A DNA stretch of 13,949 nt from Christensenella sp. UBA7597. GTDB lineage: Bacteria > Bacillota > Clostridia > Christensenellales > Borkfalkiaceae. A model generated the notes under the pieces. The model was not told the origin of the DNA, did no database searches, and saw only the letters and a list, made by a program, of their open reading frames with translations. Made by a program: the position numbers and the translations under genes. Location of the stretch: the NCBI GenBank assembly GCA_002474405.1, contig DLQW01000061.1:4983-18931 (forward strand), written 5' to 3'. Of the stretch, positions 5,588 through 11,563 are shown piece after piece (position 1 is the stretch's first letter; each line of letters opens with the position of its first letter).

Positions 5588-7261
5588 ATGGAAGAAAAAA
5601 ATTTAAACGAACTTCTCGAAAGAGAAGATTTTGAGGGCGCGGCAGACTGCGCTCTCCGGCTCGGCGCGGAGGAATTTGCAAAAGTTCTCGAAGCCCTGCC
5701 CGAAAAGTATCTGCAGCCCCTGTGCCGCGCGCTGGATTCCGATTTCCTCGCCGAAACGTTAATCCTTTTAGACGCGCCGCTGCAAAGCAAAATCATTTCC
5801 ACCCTGCGCGACGACGAGCTGCAGGAAGTTATGGACGGCGTTTCCGTAGACGACACCGTGGAAATGATCGGCGATATGCCCGAAAAAATCGTACGGCGCA
5901 TCGCGGAAAAGGAAGAAATCGTCCGCTTGTTCGAAGAGCGGCGTTTTTCCGTACTCAAACCGCTTCTCGCCTCGATGAACGCGCCCGACGTGGCGGCGGT
6001 TTTCGAAGAGGTGGAAGACGAAGATCTGCCCGTTCTGTTCCGCATCCTGCCCAAAGATCTCGCGGCGGATACGTTTGTGGAACTGGATAAAGACACGCGC
6101 GAAAAACTGTTACACAAACTCAGCGATCTCGAAGTCAAAGCCGTCATGGACGAACTGTTCGTCGACGATACGGTAGACGTCATCGAAGAGATGCCCGCCA
6201 ACGTGGTCAAACGGCTTCTTGCCGCCAGCGACAAAGAAACGCGCGATTACGTCAACGAAATTTTAAAGTACCCGAAAGACAGCGCCGGCAGCATCATGAC
6301 GGTGGAATACGTCTCCCTTCGCCCCACCATGACGGTGAACGAAGCGTTTACGCGCATCCGCCGCACGGCGATCGATAAAGAAACCATCTACACCTGCTAC
6401 GTTACCGACGCGGCGAACAAACTGCTCGGCTGCGTTTCGGCAAAAACGCTGATGATTTCCGCGCCGGAAACGAAAATTTCCGAAATCATGGACGAAAACG
6501 TGATTTACGCCCACACCGAGGACGACCGCGAAGACGTGGCGAGAAAAATTTCCAATTACGGCTTCCTCGCGCTGCCCGTGGTGGATAACGAACGTCGTCT
6601 GGTAGGTATCGTAACCGTCGACGACGCCATGGACGTCATTCAGGAAGAGAACACCGAAGATATCGCGAAGATGGCGGCTATGACGCCCACCGATACGCCC
6701 TATTTAAAAACAAGCGTATGGGGCATCTGGAAAAACCGTATTCCGTGGCTGCTCGTTTTAATGGTCAGCGCCACGTTCACGGGACTCATTTTAAACACGT
6801 ACGAAGCGCGGCTTTCGGCAATTTCCCCCGTCCTGTTCGCGTGCGTTCCCATGATGATGGATACGGGCGGCAATGCGGGCTCGCAGGCTTCCGTTACCGT
6901 CATCCGCTCCCTCGCGCTGGACGAACTGAAAACAAGCGACGTTTTAAAGGTCGTCTGGAAAGAATTCCGCGCCTCTATCCTGCTGGGATTAACGCTGGGC
7001 GCCGCCTGCTTTGCCAAGCTTATGCTCATCGATAATCTGCTGTTCGGGTTCGAAGGCTATACGCCGCTTCGCTGCAGCGTGGTGGCAAGCGCGCTGGTAC
7101 TCACGGTCATCGTGGCAAAACTCGTAGGCTGCACGCTTCCTCTGCTTGCCAAAAAGTGCCGTCTCGATCCCGCCGTCGTGGCAAGTCCCTTCATCACCAC
7201 CATCGTAGACGCGATTTCCCTTATCATCTACTGCAACCTTTCGGTGCTGATTTTAGCATAA
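5588..7261 (+). CDS. mgtE: MgtE-family Mg2+ channel with duplicated N domain
   Basis: MgtE is a homodimeric Mg2+ channel in the cytoplasmic membrane whose cytosolic domains close the pore when Mg2+ is high. From ATG 5588 the protein is 557 residues, about 100 longer than the usual 450. The extra length is a second copy of the helical N domain: VMDGVSVDDTVEMIGDMPEK (81-100) recurs as VMDELFVDDTVDVIEEMPAN (186-205), exactly 105 residues later. Two CBS domains follow (about 236-295 and 299-355, with GIVTVDDAMDVI). The C-terminal membrane domain (about 383-557) has about five helices, including PMMMDTGGNAGSQ (421-433). Asp541 aligns with the pore Asp (D432) of Thermus MgtE. The start has only a weak purine-rich site, in contrast to the upstream ORF. 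An in-frame TTG at 5567 has no ribosome binding site and was not chosen. Confidence 0.95.
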   Translation: MEEKNLNELLEREDFEGAADCALRLGAEEFAKVLEALPEKYLQPLCRALDSDFLAETLILLDAPLQSKIISTLRDDELQEVMDGVSVDDTVEMIGDMPEKIVRRIAEKEEIVRLFEERRFSVLKPLLASMNAPDVAAVFEEVEDEDLPVLFRILPKDLAADTFVELDKDTREKLLHKLSDLEVKAVMDELFVDDTVDVIEEMPANVVKRLLAASDKETRDYVNEILKYPKDSAGSIMTVEYVSLRPTMTVNEAFTRIRRTAIDKETIYTCYVTDAANKLLGCVSAKTLMISAPETKISEIMDENVIYAHTEDDREDVARKISNYGFLALPVVDNERRLVGIVTVDDAMDVIQEENTEDIAKMAAMTPTDTPYLKTSVWGIWKNRIPWLLVLMVSATFTGLILNTYEARLSAISPVLFACVPMMMDTGGNAGSQASVTVIRSLALDELKTSDVLKVVWKEFRASILLGLTLGAACFAKLMLIDNLLFGFEGYTPLRCSVVASALVLTVIVAKLVGCTLPLLAKKCRLDPAVVASPFITTIVDAISLIIYCNLSVLILA

Positions 7262-7275
7262 CAAAAAACCGACGT

Positions 7276-7307
7276 AACGCCGACGGAACAAAGCCCGTCG
7301 GCGTTTT
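7276..7307 (+). terminator. Intrinsic terminator after mgtE
   Basis: AACGCCGACGG (7276-7286) and CCGTCGGCGTT (7295-7305) form an 11-bp perfect stem with an 8-base loop, 14 bases after the mgtE stop. The T run (7304-7307) is short, partly used in the stem. Confidence 0.75.
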
Positions 7308-7315
7308 CCGCCGGA

Positions 7316-7342
7316 AACTTTTTAAACGTTATTAAAAAAGTT
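7316..7342. promoter_or_regulatory. Inverted repeat overlapping the TetR promoter, candidate operator
   Basis: AACTTTTTAA (7316-7325) and TTAAAAAAGTT (7332-7342) are inverted copies, with one base inserted in the A run, around a centre containing AACGTT. The right arm overlaps the first bases of the -35 box of the tetR-like gene. TetR regulators commonly bind such dyads to repress their own operon. The assignment as operator is inferred from position only. Confidence 0.35.
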
Positions 7343-7369
7343 GACATACGCGCGAAAAAGTGCTATATA
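7341..7369 (+). promoter_or_regulatory. Promoter of the TetR operon
   Basis: A -35 TTGACA (7341-7346), 17-base spacer and TATATA (7364-7369) form a good promoter. A perfect TATAAT (7366-7371) overlaps at a less favourable 19-base spacing. Confidence 0.8.
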
Positions 7370-7401
7370 ATATATACGACGATTACTTCAAGGAGAAAAT
7401 C

Positions 7402-7989
7402 ATGGCAAGAAAACAGAAATTCGACGGCGGAACGGCAAACGAAATCGCCCGCGTGGCGGCGAAGGAATTTTTCGAAAAGGGCTTCGACGGCACCAGCATG
7501 CGCTCTATCGCAGACGCCGCAGGCTGCGAAGCGGGGCTGATTTATTACTACTACAAGACAAAAGACGACTTGTTTTCCACGGTGCTCGATAACTTTTTCA
7601 GCCCGTATCAACAGCACGCCGAAACCATCGTGGACGGAGCTTCGCAGGAAGCATACACGGCGTTATACGCGTTTTTCAGATATATGAAAAGCGTTACAAG
7701 AGAATTCCGCGAAAAATATTCCGCCAACATGCACCGCACGGTACGCTGGGCAATCCGCGAACAAACGCTTACGATTATCGAACCGTACATACAGAAAATT
7801 TTAGAATGCCTGCTCGAAACGGGCGCGCAGCCGCACCTCGCGCCGATGCCCATGGCGGTGTTTCTGTCGCACGGCGTAGGCAGCGTGATTCTGCACGAGG
7901 ATGCCGACTGGGTAGACGAAATCACCGACGATTTACGTAAAACGGTCGATTTTTTAATCGGCGTTGCCAACGATTCTCACGAAGATTAA
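7402..7989 (+). CDS. TetR/AcrR-family transcriptional regulator
   Basis: This 195-residue protein has the N-terminal three-helix DNA-binding domain of TetR regulators (about 12-59): AAKEFFEKGFDGTSMRSIAD is helix 1 and the turn, followed by the recognition region ending in GLIYYYYKTKDDL. The C-terminal ligand-binding and dimerisation region (about 60-195) is helical and not specific enough to name a ligand. The ATG at 7402 has AGGAG (7391-7395) six bases upstream; the frame extends upstream to 7360 but that would run into the -10 box, so 7402 is the start. The stop is four bases before the ATG of the membrane-flavodoxin gene, so the regulator probably heads and controls an operon with that gene and the PAP2 phosphatase, perhaps through the dyad at 7316-7342. 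Confidence 0.92.
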   Translation: MARKQKFDGGTANEIARVAAKEFFEKGFDGTSMRSIADAAGCEAGLIYYYYKTKDDLFSTVLDNFFSPYQQHAETIVDGASQEAYTALYAFFRYMKSVTREFREKYSANMHRTVRWAIREQTLTIIEPYIQKILECLLETGAQPHLAPMPMAVFLSHGVGSVILHEDADWVDEITDDLRKTVDFLIGVANDSHED

Positions 7990-7993
7990 CCGC

Positions 7994-8962
7994 ATGCAGC
8001 CGATTCCATACAACAAACGCTATATTTTATCCCGCAGGGCGCTCGTTTTCTGGGCGCTTTTCATCGGCGTCGGCGCGGTCGGCGGCGCAATACTGATGTT
8101 CGTCGATCCGTACGGAACCGCCACGGGCATGAGCGGTTTTCTGCCCTATTTCCGGGTACTTCCCTTCGCCGATAAGCTGTTCGGGAATCTTATTTTTTCC
8201 GGAATCGCGCTGCTTTTCGTCAACGGCGTGCCCAACCTCACGGCGGCGGCGCTTCTCTTCGGGCATAAAAAAGCGGGCGAAATCCTCGGCGGCGTATCCG
8301 GCATAACGCTGATGCTGTGGATAACCGTTCAATTCGTCATTTTCCCGTTGAATTTTATGTCTGCGACATACTTTGTTTTCGGTTTCGCGCAGGCGGTAAC
8401 GGGCGTTCTCACGCTCATCGGCAGGGCGCAAAGCGAATTTTCCGCCGCACTGCAAGCGGAAATCGCCCCGCAACCCGAAACGCCCGTCCGGAACGACCAA
8501 TCCGTACTTGTCGTTTACTTTTCCCGCCGCGGCTATGTAAAATCTCTCGCACGCAAAATCGCAGCCGCGCATAACGCCGCCCTTTTCGAGCTCACCACGC
8601 CCGAACGCACGGCGGGCAACGCGGGCTTCTGGCAAAGCGGCAGATACGGTATGCTGCGCCGCCCGATGCCGATTGAAAAAATGCCCGAACGCCTTGAAAA
8701 TTACGAAGAAGTGTACGTGTGTTTCCCCGTCTGGGTGTTTTCCGTCTGTGCGCCCGTCCGCGATTTTCTGATGAAAGCCAACGGCAAAATCCGCAACGTC
8801 CGCTACGTCGCCGTGCATTTCATGAACGCAAAATTCGAAAATCTTGCCGCCGAGGCAGATAAGCTCGTCGGCGTAAAACACGCTTCGTTTACGTCCGTCC
8901 GCTGCCGTTTCGGCAAATTCCGCCCGGATTTCTCCGCGGCGGAAAGAAAGCGGCAACCGTAA
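7994..8962 (+). CDS. Membrane protein with C-terminal flavodoxin-like domain
   Basis: The 322-residue product joins two parts. Residues about 16-143 contain four hydrophobic segments (about 16-37, 62-90, 97-118 and 122-143) with a conserved-looking loop VDPYGTATGMSGFLPYFRVL (37-56). Residues about 168-310 are flavodoxin-like: VLVVYFSRRGYVKSLA (171-186) fits the strand-1/phosphate-loop pattern of FMN-binding flavodoxins, and VYVCFPVWVFSVCAPVRDFL (240-259) matches the second strand and PxR region. The likely role is FMN-dependent redox chemistry at the cytoplasmic face of the membrane; substrate and partner are unknown. The phosphate loop has Tyr-Val in place of the usual Asn-Thr, so FMN binding may be altered. 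The ATG lies four bases after the tetR stop with no good ribosome binding site of its own, consistent with translational coupling. Confidence 0.78.
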   Translation: MQPIPYNKRYILSRRALVFWALFIGVGAVGGAILMFVDPYGTATGMSGFLPYFRVLPFADKLFGNLIFSGIALLFVNGVPNLTAAALLFGHKKAGEILGGVSGITLMLWITVQFVIFPLNFMSATYFVFGFAQAVTGVLTLIGRAQSEFSAALQAEIAPQPETPVRNDQSVLVVYFSRRGYVKSLARKIAAAHNAALFELTTPERTAGNAGFWQSGRYGMLRRPMPIEKMPERLENYEEVYVCFPVWVFSVCAPVRDFLMKANGKIRNVRYVAVHFMNAKFENLAAEADKLVGVKHASFTSVRCRFGKFRPDFSAAERKRQP

Positions 8963-9011
8963 AAACGCAGCTTCCCGCAAAAGCCGTTCCCGGCAATCAA
9001 AGGAGAATTTC

Positions 9012-9674
9012 ATGATCAAACCCAAAAAAAATGCACTTCTCGTATCCATCGCGCTGTTCGCGCTGTTTTTCGTGTTCACCGTGCTCGTCGCCACGGCAGA
9101 TAAAGCCGCGGGCAAAGTTCCCGGCACGGAAATCGGCTTTTCCCACCTCAATCTTGCGTTTTTCAACGCCACGCACAAAAACGGCGAAATCTCGCAGGGC
9201 TGGTATAAACTTACTCAGTTTCTCGGATACCTTGCCTTATCAGAAGCAGCAGGCTTCGCCGTTTACGGCGTAGCGCAGCTGATCCGGCGCAAAAGCCTGA
9301 AAAAAATCGATAAAGACCTGTTCGTCCTCGCGGCGACGTACCTGCTGCTCGCGATTTTCTATGTAGCGTTCGAAAAAATCGTCATCAACTACCGCCCCGT
9401 GCTTGAAAACGGCGAAATCGCGGCGTCCTATCCCTCTTCGCACACCATGCTCACGCTCACGATCGCAGGCAGCGGAATTTTTATGCTGCGCGGCAGAATC
9501 GCCTGCAAACCCGCGCTGATTTCCGCGGAAACGCTTTCCGGCACGGTGATGCTCGTCATGGTTATCGGCAGAGCGCTTTCCGGCGTGCACTATCTCACCG
9601 ATATTCTGGGCGGCATATTGCTTTCGGCGGCAATAGTAACGCTGTTCGCCGCGTTTCTGCCCGCGCAAAACTGA
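9012..9674 (+). CDS. PAP2-superfamily membrane phosphatase
   Basis: This 220-residue integral membrane protein carries the three PAP2 motifs of type 2 phosphatidic acid/undecaprenyl pyrophosphate phosphatases. They are KIVINYRP (122-129), PSSH (141-144) and GRALSGVHYLTD (186-197), giving R187, H193 and D197 as the phosphate-binding and catalytic set together with H144. Motif 1 has five rather than six residues between Lys and Arg. About six hydrophobic segments are visible, starting at 8-28. Family members remove phosphate from membrane lipids such as undecaprenyl pyrophosphate, phosphatidate or phosphatidylglycerol phosphate; the substrate here cannot be told from sequence. AGGAG (9001-9005) precedes the ATG by six bases. 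The 49-base gap to the flavodoxin gene has no terminator, so it probably belongs to the TetR-headed operon. Confidence 0.9.
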   Translation: MIKPKKNALLVSIALFALFFVFTVLVATADKAAGKVPGTEIGFSHLNLAFFNATHKNGEISQGWYKLTQFLGYLALSEAAGFAVYGVAQLIRRKSLKKIDKDLFVLAATYLLLAIFYVAFEKIVINYRPVLENGEIAASYPSSHTMLTLTIAGSGIFMLRGRIACKPALISAETLSGTVMLVMVIGRALSGVHYLTDILGGILLSAAIVTLFAAFLPAQN

Positions 9675-9718
9675 CCGCATCGAGCACAAAAAGTCAAGAT
9701 TTTAGCCGCCGCACGCGC

Positions 9719-9724
9719 TATAAT
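9719..9724 (+). promoter_or_regulatory. -10 box upstream of the AraC-family gene
   Basis: TATAAT (9719-9724) matches the -10 consensus, but the sequence 17 bases upstream (AAGATT) is a poor -35. The promoter is likely weak or activator-dependent. Confidence 0.45.
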
Positions 9725-9746
9725 AAGAGCAGAAGGAGACGGAAGG

Positions 9747-10610
9747 ATGAATTACGTATCCGCAATCTCGCGGGCGATCGACTACGTAGAAGAAAACCTC
9801 ACGGAAAAAACGAGCTTCGAAGAAATCGCAAAGCAGGCGTATTTCTCGTCGTTCGCGTTTCAAAGGTGTTTTTCGCTGCTTTGCGGAGTGTCTCTCGGGG
9901 ATTATATCCGCTATCGCAGGCTAAGCGTCGCCGCGGAAAAAATCGTGCGCGAAAACATGAAAGTAATCGACGCGGCGTATCTGTACGGCTACGATACGCC
10001 CGAAAGCTTCACGCGTGCGTTCACGGCTTTCCACGGCATCACGCCGCGCGAAGCGAAGAAAAGCGGAAAATACAAAACGTTCTCACGCCTCTCTTTAAAA
10101 CTTATCGTAAGCGGAGGCAATTTAATGGATTACTCAATCAAAAAGCTCGGCGATTTCGAAATTATCGCCAAAAGAAAGCGTTTTAAAAAGCAACAAGAAC
10201 TCACCACGCGCGAAATTTCGGCGTTTTGGGCGGAATGCGGAAAGGACGGCACGATGCAAAATTTAATCGAACGGCTGCCCGAAAACCCGCAGCTGAAAGG
10301 TCTGCTCGGGGTATCGTTCTCGGCGGAAGGCAGCGGGCAAGATTTCCCGTACGGGTTGGCAGTGGAAGATAACGGCGCGCCCGTGCCCAACGGTTTGGAA
10401 AAAATCACGATTCCCGCAGCCACCTACGCGGTGTTTCCCGTACGTGGGAAGATGCCCGAAGCGTTCGTGAATACGTACACGCGGATCTGCAAAGAATTTT
10501 TCGTGCAAAGCGGGTACGAATACGGCAACGGCGTAGAATTCGAGGTATACCCCTCGGCGGATACGCAAAACCCCGATTATTATTGCGAAATCTGGGTTGC
10601 CGTGAAATAA
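9747..10610 (+). CDS. AraC-family regulator with GyrI-like effector-binding domain
   Basis: The 287-residue product has an N-terminal double helix-turn-helix AraC domain (about 8-105; YFSSFAFQRCFSLLCGVSLG and AAYLYGYDTPESFTRAFTAF mark the two HTH units). A C-terminal GyrI-like/AraC effector-binding domain follows (about 128-287; ITIPAATYAVFPVRG and the terminal DYYCEIWVAVK are typical). This is the Rob-like order, in which a small hydrophobic or cationic ligand binds the C-terminal domain and activates transcription, often of efflux or detoxification genes. AAGGAG (9733-9738) lies eight bases before the ATG. The target is unknown; the upstream TetR operon is a candidate by proximity. It ends at a strong hairpin terminator (10638-10676). 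Confidence 0.93.
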   Translation: MNYVSAISRAIDYVEENLTEKTSFEEIAKQAYFSSFAFQRCFSLLCGVSLGDYIRYRRLSVAAEKIVRENMKVIDAAYLYGYDTPESFTRAFTAFHGITPREAKKSGKYKTFSRLSLKLIVSGGNLMDYSIKKLGDFEIIAKRKRFKKQQELTTREISAFWAECGKDGTMQNLIERLPENPQLKGLLGVSFSAEGSGQDFPYGLAVEDNGAPVPNGLEKITIPAATYAVFPVRGKMPEAFVNTYTRICKEFFVQSGYEYGNGVEFEVYPSADTQNPDYYCEIWVAVK

Positions 10611-10637
10611 CGGTTGTTACAATTTTATATAATTTTA

Positions 10638-10676
10638 GCCGCTGCGCAAACCCTTGCGCGGCGGCTTATCATTTTT
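10638..10676 (+). terminator. Terminator between convergent araC-like and XRE genes
   Basis: GCCGCTGCGCAA (10638-10649), loop ACCC, TTGCGCGGCGGC (10654-10665) form a 12-bp stem with one U-G pair on the plus strand, followed by TTATCATTTTT. It may also act weakly on the minus strand for the XRE gene ending at 10675. Its left arm and flanks recur at 11510-11524. Confidence 0.8.
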
Positions 10677-11001
10677 ACTTATGCGGTAAATTTTCTTCGC
10701 TTCTTAAAAATTGCAAAAGGGCAATTTTTTTGAAATCCGGTAATTGGCGAAAATATTTAAGAAGAATAAATTCTTGCGCCGAAAGTTTGTAAGTAGAAAA
10801 CCCCGCAAAAAGATCTTTTTCGGTTATCTCTAATGCGCGGCATATCGCGCCCAAAGTTTTTTCCGACGGAAAATTCGAATTATTAAGAATCCGGCTCAGC
10901 GTGGTAGCTGTTATCCCCGCTTTTTCGGCAAGTTCCCAATATGGTATTTTTCTTTCTTTGCATATCTCTCTTATTCTTTCCGAAATATTAACCATTTTCA
11001 T
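10675..11001 (-). CDS. Small XRE-family HTH regulator (minus-strand member of divergent pair)
   Basis: The product is 108 residues, with an XRE/Cro-type helix-turn-helix at about 6-64 (WELAEKAGITATTLSRILNN is the HTH core, followed by PSEKTLGAICRALEI). The rest (about 65-108, FILLKYFRQLPDFKKIALLQ) is a short helical tail of unknown role. Two in-frame ATGs (11001 and 10995) are close together and the ribosome binding site is weak (AGAG just upstream), so the exact start is uncertain; 11001 is used. It is transcribed from a perfect TTGACA/TATAAT promoter that shares its upstream region with the divergent XRE gene. The coding sequence is visibly richer in A and T than the surrounding genes, which hints at acquisition. 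A Cro/CI-like repressor role is inferred. Confidence 0.85.
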   Translation of the reverse strand: MKMVNISERIREICKERKIPYWELAEKAGITATTLSRILNNSNFPSEKTLGAICRALEITEKDLFAGFSTYKLSAQEFILLKYFRQLPDFKKIALLQFLRSEENLPHK

Positions 11002-11046
11002 CTCTGTTTTCGCTAAACATTTTTCGATAAAGTAGTTATATACAAT

Positions 11047-11075
11047 ATTATACTTTTTTATTTAAAAATTGTCAA
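11047..11075 (-). promoter_or_regulatory. Consensus promoter of the minus-strand XRE gene
   Basis: On the minus strand, TTGACA (11075-11070), a 17-base A/T-rich spacer and TATAAT (11052-11047) form a perfect promoter. The predicted start is near 11040, about 40 bases before the ATG. Confidence 0.88.
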
Positions 11076-11093
11076 CAAAATTTAAGCGATATC

Positions 11094-11102
11094 TGATATA
11101 AT
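11094..11102 (+). promoter_or_regulatory. Extended -10 promoter of the plus-strand XRE gene, leaderless
   Basis: TGATATAAT (11094-11102) is an extended -10 element (TGnTATAAT). Six bases (TTCAAT with the following T counted as 11103-11108) separate it from ATG 11109, so transcription should start at the A of the start codon. No good -35 lies at 17 bases; the region there (11074-11079) overlaps the -35 box of the divergent promoter. The nearby GATATC (11088-11093) and GATATA are possible operator sequence. Confidence 0.7.
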
Positions 11103-11108
11103 TCAATT

Positions 11109-11456
11109 ATGGGATTTTCGGAAAAACTGAGAGAAATAAGAAAAGAAAGCGGGATGTCGCAAAAAGAAGCCGCTCAAAAATTAGGTTTATCGCCAAGCGG
11201 CTATGCCGCGTGGGAGCTCGGAAACACCGTGCCAGACGTAAACCGAATAAATCAAATCGTGCAAGTTTTCAACGTTTCGGCGGATTACCTGTTAGAGATC
11301 AAAGGCGCGGCAAACGAGCCGTTGGTAACGGTATCGGCGGAAGCGACGTTGCCGAAAAACGAGCGGGAATGGCTGAAAGCGTACCGCGCGCTCACGGAAG
11401 ACGAGAAAAAACAAGTACAAGATTTTACCGAATATATTAAAAGCAAAAGAAATTGA
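11109..11456 (+). CDS. XRE-family HTH regulator (plus-strand member of divergent pair)
   Basis: The product is 115 residues. An N-terminal XRE/Cro helix-turn-helix spans about 3-62 (MSQKEAAQKLGLSPSGYAAW is the HTH, then DVNRINQIVQVFNVSADYLL). A helical C-terminal extension (about 82-115, NEREWLKAYRALTEDEKKQV) is the type of tail seen in small phage- and element-borne repressors. The ATG fits the usual start of the domain, but it has no ribosome binding site: a TATAAT box ends six bases upstream, predicting a leaderless mRNA. The gene diverges from the other XRE gene across 107 bases and is followed by a strong bidirectional hairpin. The likely role is a repressor acting on the shared intergenic region; targets outside it are unknown. 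Confidence 0.88.
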   Translation: MGFSEKLREIRKESGMSQKEAAQKLGLSPSGYAAWELGNTVPDVNRINQIVQVFNVSADYLLEIKGAANEPLVTVSAEATLPKNEREWLKAYRALTEDEKKQVQDFTEYIKSKRN

Positions 11457-11457
11457 A

Positions 11458-11486
11458 AAAACGGAAAGCCTAAGGCTTGCCGTTTT
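11458..11486. terminator. Bidirectional terminator after the plus-strand XRE gene
   Basis: AAAACGG-A-AAGCC, loop TAA, GGCTT-G-CCGTTTT forms a long stem with one mismatch, starting just after the stop codon at 11456. Plus-strand transcripts end in UUUU and minus-strand ones in six U, so it can serve both the XRE gene and, as a backup, ftsH. Confidence 0.75.
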
Positions 11487-11507
11487 CATATATCTAAGAC
11501 AATTATT

Positions 11508-11541
11508 AAAGCCGCTGCGCAAACTACCGCGCAACGGCTTT
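11508..11541 (-). terminator. Terminator after ftsH
   Basis: On the minus strand AAAGCCGTTGCGC (11541-11529) pairs with GCGCAGCGGCTTT (11520-11508) as a continuous 13-bp stem including one U-G pair, followed by AATAATTG. It lies 22 bases past the ftsH stop. The C/A mismatch on the plus strand shows its better orientation is minus. Confidence 0.7.
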
Positions 11542-11563
11542 AAAATTTATTCGATTAATAAAC

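Noticed and set aside
8027..9178. Minus-strand open frame of 383 codons
   Set aside because: It is a shadow of the membrane-flavodoxin gene, which has clear helices and a flavodoxin domain on the plus strand.
9689..9724. TTGACTTTTT on the minus strand (9698-9689) as a promoter
   Set aside because: It resembles the ktrB -35 region, but no -10 box lies 16-18 bases downstream and no minus-strand gene follows.
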